NCBI RefSeq assembly: GCF_934190855.1
Contig: NZ_CAKPTN010000052.1
Coordinates: 1 to 10,694, forward strand
Reading direction: 5' to 3'
DNA from: an uncultured Veillonella sp.
GTDB taxonomy: Bacteria; Bacillota; Negativicutes; Veillonellales; Veillonellaceae
DNA length: 10,694 nt
In this document: positions 4,893 to 10,694 of the stretch, in pieces
Position numbering within the stretch: the stretch's first letter is position 1
Layout of the letters: every line of letters begins with the position of its first letter
The notes under the pieces: model-generated
Databases searched by the model: none
What the model was told of the DNA's origin: nothing
The model's input: the letters and a program-made list of their open reading frames with translations, nothing else
Position numbers and translations under genes: made by a program

Positions 4893-7508
4893 CTATTGTA
4901 ACATAGATGTTAATTCATCACCACCAGCTTTTAATGCTTCCATCAATTTAGCTGGTTCTTTGCCGCCTGCTTGAGCCATATCTGGACGGCCACCGCCATT
5001 ACCACCAGCTACTTGAGCTGCAGCTTTTACGATGTTGCCAGCTTTAGCGCCCTTAGCAACGACATCTTTAGATACTTTACATACAAAGTTAACTTTATCG
5101 TCACCCATAGCAGCACCTACGAGAACTACACCAGAGCCATTTAATTTATCAAGACCCATATCTGCTAAGTCGCGTAATTCATCGATAGAGGAAGCTTTTA
5201 CAGCAGCTGCTACAAATGGAACGTCGCCAATCATAACTTTACCAGCAATGATATCAGCAGCGCCTGCAGCAGAAACTTCTTTGCGAATTTGTTCTAATTC
5301 TTTAGCAGTTTCTTTAGCTTCTGACAATACTTGATGTAAACGTTCTTCTACTTGAGGAGCTTTAGTTTTAAGTTCGCCCGCCATGCGTTCGATAGTCAAG
5401 CGATCTTGTTTAGCCGCATCGAGAGCTGCACGACCAGTGATAGCTTCAATACGACGTACGCCAGAACCGATACCAGCTTCAGAAGTTAAACGGAAGGAGC
5501 CTACGAAGGCAGTATTACCTACGTGAGAACCACCGCATAATTCAACGGAGAAGCCTGGAACCTCTACAACGCGAACTACGTCGCCATATTTATCACCAAA
5601 GAGCGCCATAGCACCTTTTTCTTTTGCTTCGTCCATGGACATTTCAGCAATAGCAAGGTCAGTAGCTTTAAGAATCTCTTCATTTACTAGAGCTTCGATT
5701 TGATCAAGTTCCTCTTGTGTTACAGGAGAGAAATGCGTGAAATCGAAACGCAAGTAATCTGGAGTTACTAAGGAGCCCGCTTGGTTCACGTGGTCGCCTA
5801 AGATTTGTTTCAAAGCTGCATGTAACAAGTGAGTTGCTGTATGGTTACGAGCCATCGCAGAGCGACGGTTTGTATCTACTTCAAGAGCTACGTCATCACC
5901 TTCAGAGATGGAACCTTCTACAACTGTACCGATATGGTATACAGTACCTTCAGGTAAGCGTTTAGTATTATGAACCTCTACTTTACCCATTGGGCCTACG
6001 ATGAAGCCTGTATCGCCTAATTGACCGCCCCCTTCTGCATGGAATGGAGTAGTGCGTACGATAATCGTAATTTCATCGCCGTCAGCAGCTGTTTGTAAAC
6101 GTTCAGCCCCTTTACCTACCATCAACACAGAAGATGCTTTTACAGACTCATCTTCAAGAAGCTCTTCGTCTTTCAAGAATGTAATGTCCGGTGTTGCTAC
6201 CTTCGCATCTTCTTTAACACGAGCTTCACGAGCGCGTTCACGTTGCTCTTTCATAGCAGCTTCAAAGCCTTCATGGTCGATTGTAAAACCGCGTTCAGAC
6301 GCGATTTCTTCTGTTAATTCCCAAGGGAATCCATATGTATCATATAATTTAAATACTTCAGAACCAGGAACTACAGTTGCTTTTTCAGCAGCCAATGTGT
6401 CGATCAAGGAGTTCAACAACTCAAGACCTTGTTCCAATGTTTGGTTAAAGCGTTCTTCTTCGTTTTGAACAACACGTTTAACGAAGTCTTTTTTCTCAGC
6501 AATGGATTTAATACCAGGACCAAGAATATCTACTACTACATCAACTAGTGGAGTTAAGAAGATACCTTCAATACCTAATAAACGACCATGACGTACAGCA
6601 CGGCGCAAGATACGACGCAATACATAACCGCGGCCTTCGTTAGATGGCAATACACCATCAGAGATCAATGCGGTTACAGCACGAGCGTGGTCAGCAATAA
6701 CTTTCAAAGATACGTCCGTATTTGGATTATCATTGTAAGTAACACCAGCGCGTTTTGCAGTCGCTTCGATGATTGGGAAAATTAAATCTGTTTCAAAGTT
6801 AGTTCTGCAACCTTGTAATACGGAAGCCAATCGCTCAAGGCCGGCGCCTGTATCAATGTTTTTATGTTGTAATGGCTCATAGGAACCATCTGGCATTTTA
6901 TTAAATTGTGTAAATACAAGGTTCCAAATTTCAAGGTAGCGATCGCAATCACAACCTGGTGCACAGTTAGGATCATCACAACCATGTTCAGGACCTTGGT
7001 CAAAGAAGATTTCGCTATCTGGACCGCATGGGCCTTCACCGATTTCCCAGAAGTTGTCTTCTAAACGGGAGATATGGCTTTCTTCTACACCACACTCCTT
7101 ATGCCAAGTATCATATGCCTCTTGGTCATCTGGATATACAGTAACATATAATCTATTTTTATCGAGTTTAATAACCTCAGTTAAGAACTCCCATGCCCAA
7201 TGGATAGCTTCTTTTTTGAAGTAATCACCAAAAGAGAAGTTACCAAGCATTTCAAAGAATGTATGGTGACGCGCTGTGCGACCTACGTTCTCAAGGTCAC
7301 CTGTACGCATACATGTTTGGCTTGTTGTAATACGATGACAAGGAGGTACCAATTTACCTGTAAAGAAAGGCTTTAATGGCGCCATACCTGCCCCGATCAA
7401 TAATAAAGATGGATCATTTTCTGGAATAAGAGAAAAAGTATCTAATTTTAAATGTCCTTTACTTTCAAAAAACTCCAAATATGCTTGACGCAGCTCATTA
7501 CCCTTCAT
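4893..7508 (-). CDS. alaS: Alanine--tRNA ligase
   Basis: AlaS charges tRNA-Ala with alanine in the cytosol and clears wrongly made Ser- and Gly-tRNA-Ala. The 871-residue length is normal. The class II catalytic domain covers about 1-245 with HHTFFEMLGNFSFGDYF (81-97) as motif 2, and a cysteine-rich stretch (GCDDPNCAPGCDCD, 176-189) follows in the same domain. The tRNA-binding middle part includes GRGYVLRRILRRAVRHG (292-308). In the editing domain the zinc ligands H556, H560 (HTATH), C658 and H662 (CGGSH) are all present. A coiled-coil stretch leads to the C-Ala domain ending with GGNGGGRPDMAQAGG. The ATG is preceded by AGGAGG (7518-7523) at nine bases. It is transcribed from its own promoter and lies upstream of ireB, as in other Bacillota. 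No defect is visible and no T-box leader was found. Confidence 0.98.
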   Translation of the reverse strand: MKGNELRQAYLEFFESKGHLKLDTFSLIPENDPSLLLIGAGMAPLKPFFTGKLVPPCHRITTSQTCMRTGDLENVGRTARHHTFFEMLGNFSFGDYFKKEAIHWAWEFLTEVIKLDKNRLYVTVYPDDQEAYDTWHKECGVEESHISRLEDNFWEIGEGPCGPDSEIFFDQGPEHGCDDPNCAPGCDCDRYLEIWNLVFTQFNKMPDGSYEPLQHKNIDTGAGLERLASVLQGCRTNFETDLIFPIIEATAKRAGVTYNDNPNTDVSLKVIADHARAVTALISDGVLPSNEGRGYVLRRILRRAVRHGRLLGIEGIFLTPLVDVVVDILGPGIKSIAEKKDFVKRVVQNEEERFNQTLEQGLELLNSLIDTLAAEKATVVPGSEVFKLYDTYGFPWELTEEIASERGFTIDHEGFEAAMKEQRERAREARVKEDAKVATPDITFLKDEELLEDESVKASSVLMVGKGAERLQTAADGDEITIIVRTTPFHAEGGGQLGDTGFIVGPMGKVEVHNTKRLPEGTVYHIGTVVEGSISEGDDVALEVDTNRRSAMARNHTATHLLHAALKQILGDHVNQAGSLVTPDYLRFDFTHFSPVTQEELDQIEALVNEEILKATDLAIAEMSMDEAKEKGAMALFGDKYGDVVRVVEVPGFSVELCGGSHVGNTAFVGSFRLTSEAGIGSGVRRIEAITGRAALDAAKQDRLTIERMAGELKTKAPQVEERLHQVLSEAKETAKELEQIRKEVSAAGAADIIAGKVMIGDVPFVAAAVKASSIDELRDLADMGLDKLNGSGVVLVGAAMGDDKVNFVCKVSKDVVAKGAKAGNIVKAAAQVAGGNGGGRPDMAQAGGKEPAKLMEALKAGGDELTSMLQ

Positions 7509-7540
7509 GTGTATATTCCTCCTAAAATTATTTACTCTTC

Positions 7541-7546
7541 ATTATA
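7541..7546 (-). promoter_or_regulatory. Probable -10 box for alaS
   Basis: TATAAT reads in GATATAATGAAG on the minus strand, about 33 bases before the alaS start. The -35 region (TGGATT at 18 bases) is poor. The position between the upstream terminator and the ribosome site is right for a short-leader promoter. Confidence 0.45.
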
Positions 7547-7604
7547 TCGTAAAAACGAGATAAAATCCATGTATAGAGATGACTTATAAGGCTATAAAAA
7601 CAGA

Positions 7605-7656
7605 AAAAGAGGTTATACAAATCAACAGAACATAATTGATTCGTATAGCCTCTTTT
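7605..7656 (-). terminator. Strong rho-independent terminator after the NlpC/P60 gene
   Basis: Two 21-base arms (7636-7656 and 7605-7625) pair along their length with one C-A mismatch and one G-U pair, around a 10-base loop. On the minus strand the stem runs into TTTTTCTGTTTTT. It lies 16 bases after the stop codon and insulates alaS from the upstream unit. Confidence 0.9.
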
Positions 7657-7672
7657 ATAGCTAGTTATGAAA

Positions 7673-8485
7673 TTAGCGCACAACGCGTTTCGCGCCGATG
7701 TAGCGTTCGCCCCAATAGCCAGTATCAAGGTCAGCTACTGCAACACCACGACTGGAAGTGGCGCTGATGAACTTGCCATCACCAATATAAATACCGGAGT
7801 GAGATGGACCTGGCTCGTATGTTTCGAAGAATACCAAATCCCCTGCTTTCAAGTTCGCACGAGAAACCTCAACACCTACGTTATATTGTTCGTCCGCTAA
7901 ACGAGGTAAGGAAATACCTTGTTTTTCGAATACATATTTAACGTAACCAGAGCAGTCGAAACCACTTGGAGTAGTACCGCCAAATACATATGGTACACCA
8001 CGGTATTTGTCAGCTTCCGCCAAGATAGCGTGAATGCTGCTAGGTGTTTCATTTTTCGTAATATTATTTAATTTAACGTTTTTGCCATTAATGGATTGAC
8101 CAGCGATACGACGGGATGTCGCGTTGCTGTTTGTAAAAGCGGATTTCGTTGCTACTGCTTTAGTCGCTGCATTTTGAGTCAATACTGCCTTCGTAGAACG
8201 AGGAGCACCCATCAATGCATTATACGTAGCAGGACCTACGATACCGTCCACTGGAAGGCCACGATCTTGTTGGAACAGACGAACTGCCCATTTCGTTTCC
8301 TTACCATATACACCATTTTTGTCTGTAGCATTATAACCGTGTTTAATTAGTTGTTGTTGAACCGCTGTAACACTTTTGCCTTTATCACCATATTGTAATG
8401 TTGTTGCGCCAACCATGGCTGTTGTGGCACACACAAAAGTTAATGTTAATGCCGTTATTTTAACCTTACTATATTTTGACTTCAT
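7673..8485 (-). CDS. Secreted NlpC/P60 peptidoglycan endopeptidase with PG_binding_1 domain
   Basis: The 270-residue product begins with a Sec signal peptide (basic MKSKYSKVK, hydrophobic 9-26, likely cut after VGA near residue 27). A PG_binding_1 domain follows at about 33-92 (GDKGKSVTAVQQQLIKHGY, then VDGIVGPATYNAL). After an Ala/Thr/Asn-rich linker (about 95-145) comes an NlpC/P60 domain with the nucleophile C178 in GFDCSGYV and H229 in PSHSGIYIG. Such enzymes cut stem peptides of peptidoglycan, usually the D-Glu to diamino acid bond. The third position of the catalytic triad, often His in FIHAS, reads S241 in FISATSSRG. I chose the ATG at 8485, with GGAAAGGA upstream, over a TTG at 8500 that overlaps this site. 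It follows the glycosyltransferase gene by 81 bases and ends in a strong terminator. The substrate is inferred from the family only. Confidence 0.93.
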   Translation of the reverse strand: MKSKYSKVKITALTLTFVCATTAMVGATTLQYGDKGKSVTAVQQQLIKHGYNATDKNGVYGKETKWAVRLFQQDRGLPVDGIVGPATYNALMGAPRSTKAVLTQNAATKAVATKSAFTNSNATSRRIAGQSINGKNVKLNNITKNETPSSIHAILAEADKYRGVPYVFGGTTPSGFDCSGYVKYVFEKQGISLPRLADEQYNVGVEVSRANLKAGDLVFFETYEPGPSHSGIYIGDGKFISATSSRGVAVADLDTGYWGERYIGAKRVVR

Positions 8486-8566
8486 ATGCTTCCTTTCCAA
8501 ACTTTTAAAGTAAGTTATTTATTCAAAATATACTAACCGTCTATTTATTTGCATCTACAAATACAG

Positions 8567-9577
8567 CTAGTCTTCTTTGCGTTTGTTAGTATAAGTCTGT
8601 GATGCTATAAAGACATCTGCACTACTAGGTCCCAACAATGGAGCCTCTTCATGCTCTTCAAAATTTATAGCTGACTTAACCCAATACAAAGGCCGTTGCT
8701 TCACCTCTTCAAAAATACGACCTACATACTCGCCAATAATTCCCAGTCCGACGAGTTGAATCCCCCCAATAAACAAGATTGATACGCCCAACGTAGTCCA
8801 CCCATTCAAGGCTTGTCCTGTAAGGTATACATACAACAGATGTAAGATAAGCAAAAAGCTCATACCACCACAGAGTACACCTACATACAAGGCGGCCCGT
8901 AAAGGAACCCTAGAAAAGGCTGTTACCCCATCGAGAGCAAATCGAATCATTTTGCGCACACTAAACTTTGAAACCCCTGCAAAACGAGGTGGAGCTACAA
9001 AGTGCAACTCAGCTTGTCTATACCCTAAGGCTCCGACAATACCGCGCAAGAAACGACCATGTTCTCTAAACCGTTTCAACGTGCCTAATGCTTTACTATT
9101 CATGAGGCGGAAATCAGATCCACCTTCCACAATAGGAACATCAGCCATCTTGTTCATTAGTTTGTAATAATACTTAGACGTGAAGGATTTAGCCCAACTA
9201 GCGTCCTCAGTTGAATCTCGAATGGTGCGCACCACATCGTAACCAGATTCCCACAACCGAACAAGTTCAGGAATCAATGCCGGTGGATGCTGCATATCAC
9301 CGTCCATTGTAATAACTGCATCGCCATGAGCATAATCAAGACCACAAGTAAGTGCCGTCTGATGCCCAAAGTTACGAGCAAGCAATAACACTTTCACATG
9401 TTTATCATTGTATGCAATTTCACGTAATATCATAGCTGACGAATCACTAGATCCATCATCTACGTAGATTAGTTCATAATCATACGTGAGACCTGACATA
9501 ACCTCTGTGACGGCTTCATAGAAAGTTGCTATGTTTTCCTCTTCGTTATATACAGGTACTACAATAGAAAGTAACAT
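8567..9577 (-). CDS. Membrane-anchored family 2 glycosyltransferase, polyprenyl-phosphate type (GtrB/DPM1-like)
   Basis: The 336-residue protein has a GT-A domain at about 1-220: SIVVPVYNEEENI at the start, D40-D41 in VDDGSSD, and DGD (92-94) in ITMDGDMQHPP for nucleotide-sugar and metal binding. GGSDFRLMN at 152-160 is typical of the group. Two membrane helices (about 227-252 and 261-284) follow, then the motif GRIFEEVKQRPLYWV (286-300) and a 36-residue cytosolic tail without known motif. Relatives transfer a sugar from a nucleotide donor to undecaprenyl or dolichyl phosphate, giving a lipid-linked sugar for surface glycan decoration. No flippase or second transferase is beside it, so the sugar and acceptor cannot be told. 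GGAGGA (9581-9586) lies close before the ATG, and a promoter is seen at 9605-9633. It may be co-transcribed with the NlpC/P60 gene, as no terminator lies between them. Confidence 0.92.
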   Translation of the reverse strand: MLLSIVVPVYNEEENIATFYEAVTEVMSGLTYDYELIYVDDGSSDSSAMILREIAYNDKHVKVLLLARNFGHQTALTCGLDYAHGDAVITMDGDMQHPPALIPELVRLWESGYDVVRTIRDSTEDASWAKSFTSKYYYKLMNKMADVPIVEGGSDFRLMNSKALGTLKRFREHGRFLRGIVGALGYRQAELHFVAPPRFAGVSKFSVRKMIRFALDGVTAFSRVPLRAALYVGVLCGGMSFLLILHLLYVYLTGQALNGWTTLGVSILFIGGIQLVGLGIIGEYVGRIFEEVKQRPLYWVKSAINFEEHEEAPLLGPSSADVFIASQTYTNKRKED

Positions 9578-9604
9578 AAATCCTCCAAAGTATTTTACTC
9601 ACAT

Positions 9605-9633
9605 ATTTTATGTTAATTAGTAAATTAAGGCAA
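9605..9633 (-). promoter_or_regulatory. Promoter for the glycosyltransferase gene
   Basis: TTGCCT (9628-9633) and TAAAAT (9605-9610) are separated by exactly 17 bases on the minus strand, matching the consensus at four and five of six positions. The leader before the ATG at 9577 would be about 20 bases. Confidence 0.55.
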
Positions 9634-9984
9634 ATTATCAAGGTTAACAATAGGTAAAATTCTACTTATAAACCCAGTAATTAAGCTATTTTTTAAGAAA
9701 TCACTAAAAACACGCTTCATTTAGCTTATATATAAGCATATCATATCAATAATACATTCATTTATTTGAAATTTTACTCAATAAGGCTAATTATAAAATA
9801 AATTTATTTCTCTACTAAATCAAGGAATAATGATTATTGCTAATTTTATAAACTATTAATCAAAATATCAGATAGATTTTTGATAGAAAACACACCAAAA
9901 TACCCTTAATTCATTTTATATTCATATAAAATTTAGTTATTTTATTAAATTAGCCCCACTATTTTGAATTAAAATTTTTATTTA
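9634..9984. other. AT-rich stretch without a convincing gene; several perfect palindromes
   Basis: About 350 bases of very AT-rich DNA with short broken frames on both strands. Palindromes seen are GCTTATATATAAGC (9724-9737), AAATAAATTTATTT (9796-9809), AATAATGATTATT (9826-9838), and ATTTTATA-TTCA-TATAAAAT (9913-9932). The third resembles half of a Fur/PerR-type box. A 31-codon frame on the minus strand (9625-9720) has an ATG but no ribosome site. I cannot assign a function to this stretch. Confidence 0.6.
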
Positions 9985-10016
9985 ACAAAACCCTCTTAAA
10001 AGAAAAGAGGCTTTTT
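9985..10016. terminator. Bidirectional terminator-like hairpin
   Basis: CCTCTT (9992-9997) and AAGAGG (10005-10010) form a 6-base-pair stem with a 7-base loop. On the plus strand the stem is followed by CTTTTT, and on the minus strand by GTTTTGTT. It could stop readthrough from the HupH-like gene. The better U-tract faces the plus strand, where no gene is visible. Confidence 0.55.
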
Positions 10017-10046
10017 ATAATAATACAATTTCATAACTTTTACAAT

Positions 10047-10118
10047 GATACATGTTTCACTTATACAAAAGATACTTGTTTCACTTATATAAGAGATACT
10101 TATTTCACTGATATAACA
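10047..10118. repeat. Three tandem 24-base imperfect repeats
   Basis: The units start at 10047, 10071 and 10095, each opening with GATAC and sharing most of the core TGTTTCACTTATA. Units 1 and 2, and units 2 and 3, differ by only a few bases. A degenerate further copy may precede them at about 10022-10046 (AATACAATTTCA). There are no spacers, so this is not a CRISPR array. It lies between two terminators and outside any supported gene; operator sites or a variable-number repeat are both possible. Confidence 0.85.
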
Positions 10119-10130
10119 AAGGCCATAAAT

Positions 10131-10200
10131 AAAAGGGAGGCCAAAAATGAAATGGATCCCCAAATCATGTCTAATTTCGGGATCCACTTCAAAGGGCCTC
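10131..10200 (-). terminator. Large hairpin terminator after the HupH-like gene
   Basis: The outer arms GAGGCC (10195-10200 and 10137-10142) and the inner arms GAAGTGGATCCC/GGGATCCATTTC (10179-10190 and 10149-10160, one G-U pair) pair around an internal loop. The minus strand continues CCTTTTATTT. It begins six bases after the stop codon. The size is larger than needed for termination alone. Confidence 0.7.
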
Positions 10201-10205
10201 TTCTA

Positions 10206-10583
10206 TTATAGTCCTGCAGCATCAATCCAGGATTGTAAATCCTCTTCTGCCATTTCCATATCTTCTTCGTACGCACCAGCAACAACAGGATATTTTGCTA
10301 CCTCTACAGTATGTAAAATTGAGTCATCTCGACCATTTTTAAAGGTACCAATCCATATACCTGAGAATTGAGATTCATACCATTCTACAGGTTGATCTGT
10401 TTCATTAAAACTAATCGTAATATGACCACGACCAAGTGTTTCTAATACTTCCACTTGTTCTTCCTCTGTAAGGCCTGTTTTTTCAATATAAATAGAATAG
10501 GTTTCTCCTGTTTCACGCAAATTTTTAAGAGCTAAACGCAATTCATTTAATACAGCCCTTACATTGTTGTAATTTTCAATCAT
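10206..10583 (-). CDS. HupH/HyaF C-terminal-domain-like protein, probable [NiFe]-hydrogenase maturation factor
   Basis: The 125-residue acidic protein has an N-terminal helical part (about 5-25) and a core LGRGHITISFN (50-60), SGIWIGTF (74-81) and HTVEVAKYPVVAGAYEED (91-108). I read this core as the C-terminal domain of HupH/HyaF. Those proteins are nearly 300 residues long and assist late steps in [NiFe]-hydrogenase assembly, probably with the small subunit; here only the C-terminal domain is present, apparently as a complete gene. The upstream partial gene looks like a hydrogenase maturation protease, which supports the call. I chose the ATG at 10583 because TAGGAG (10589-10594) is well placed and overlaps the upstream stop. 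An ATG at 10622 would extend 13 residues into the neighbour without a ribosome site. A hairpin terminator follows directly. The family assignment is from recalled motifs. Confidence 0.75.
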   Translation of the reverse strand: MIENYNNVRAVLNELRLALKNLRETGETYSIYIEKTGLTEEEQVEVLETLGRGHITISFNETDQPVEWYESQFSGIWIGTFKNGRDDSILHTVEVAKYPVVAGAYEEDMEMAEEDLQSWIDAAGL

Positions 10584-10588
10584 ATATA

Positions 10589-10594
10589 CTCCTA
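10589..10594 (-). promoter_or_regulatory. Ribosome binding site of the HupH-like gene, overlapping the upstream stop
   Basis: TAGGAG contains the TAG stop of the protease-like gene, and the ATG lies five bases further on. This argues for coupled translation of the two genes and against the longer start at 10622. Confidence 0.75.
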
Positions 10595-10694
10595 TAATTT
10601 CGGTTCTACTTGTACGCCCCATTGTCGAAGCACATTAAGGACCCGTTCTTTTACATCTGGTAAGGCCCGTTGCACAACCTCGCTTGGTTCAAAA
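10592..10694 (-). CDS. C-terminal end of a probable [NiFe]-hydrogenase maturation protease (HyaD/HybD-like)
   Basis: Only the last 33 residues are in the window (from FEPSEVVQRALPDVKERV to WGVQVEPKL), so the gene runs off the right edge. The pattern of a short proline-containing stretch, an amphipathic helix with evenly spaced Val/Leu, and a closing LRQWGV is like the final helix of HyaD/HybD endopeptidases. These remove the C-terminal tail of the hydrogenase large subunit after nickel insertion. No catalytic residue is visible because those lie earlier in the protein. The HupH-like gene directly downstream, which uses the stop codon as part of its ribosome site, makes a hydrogenase operon the most likely context. 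The reading frame is solid; the family name is moderately sure. Confidence 0.6.
   Translation of the reverse strand, partial: FEPSEVVQRALPDVKERVLNVLRQWGVQVEPKL

Noticed and set aside
6782..7039. Minus-strand 85-codon frame inside alaS
   Set aside because: It is an out-of-frame shadow of the catalytic domain of alaS, which is intact in its own frame.
7509..7672. T-box riboswitch before alaS
   Set aside because: The leader after the predicted promoter is only about 30 bases; no AGGGTGG-type T-box sequence or specifier stem is present, and the large hairpin there fits as the terminator of the upstream gene.
10047..10118. CRISPR array
   Set aside because: The units are directly abutting with no spacers, and no cas gene is near.
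9996..10187. Minus-strand frame of 63 codons with an 8-residue repeat (SETSIFCI type)
   Set aside because: The repeat is only the translation of the 24-base tandem repeats; the frame starts inside the large terminator hairpin, has no ribosome site and ends in another terminator stem.
10584..10622. Longer HupH-like protein starting from ATG at 10622
   Set aside because: It would overlap the protease-like gene by about 30 bases and lacks a ribosome site, whereas the ATG at 10583 has TAGGAG.

Overview
The window looks like a chromosomal segment of a low-to-moderate GC Bacillota bacterium. The best guess is a Negativicutes member close to Veillonella: an anaerobe with a diderm envelope and a [NiFe]-hydrogenase. 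The taxonomic call rests on my recollection of protein families and on gene order, not on a search. Shine-Dalgarno sequences are strong (AGGAGG types) and every convincing gene lies on the minus strand, so transcription runs from high to low coordinates.

Right edge (10694 to about 10131): the last 33 residues of a probable [NiFe]-hydrogenase maturation protease, then a 125-residue protein resembling the C-terminal domain of HupH/HyaF, then a large hairpin terminator. Next is an AT-rich stretch of about 550 bases without a convincing gene (10130 to 9578). It holds three tandem 24-base repeats, a second terminator-like hairpin usable on both strands, several perfect AT palindromes and a promoter for the next gene.

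Middle right (9577 to 7605): a membrane-anchored family 2 glycosyltransferase of the polyprenyl-phosphate type, followed 81 bases later by a secreted peptidoglycan hydrolase (PG_binding_1 plus NlpC/P60). A strong rho-independent terminator closes this unit.

Middle and left (7508 to 1): alaS, ireB, ruvX, a DUF1292 gene, a terminator, then mltG, a TrmR-like methyltransferase, a TrhP-like U32 protein and a truncated DUF4911 gene. From alaS through the U32 gene this is the order recalled for Bacillus subtilis (alaS-yrzL-yrrK-yrzB-yrrL-yrrM-yrrN-yrrO). Promoter-like sites before alaS, ireB and mltG, and a terminator after DUF1292, suggest three transcription units: alaS; ireB-ruvX-DUF1292; and mltG-trmR-trhP-DUF4911. 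Stop-start overlaps of the TAATG type tie ireB to ruvX and trmR to trhP.

Functionally the conserved block joins translation (alanyl-tRNA charging, pre-16S rRNA processing, modification of wobble U34 in tRNA) with envelope growth control (IreB, MltG). The least explained items are the long Pro/Thr/Tyr-rich tail on MltG, the 24-base repeats enclosed by two terminators, the stem-loop at the predicted 5' end of the ireB transcript, and the DUF4911 gene coupled to the U32 gene. No mobile element, CRISPR array, tRNA or rRNA was seen.
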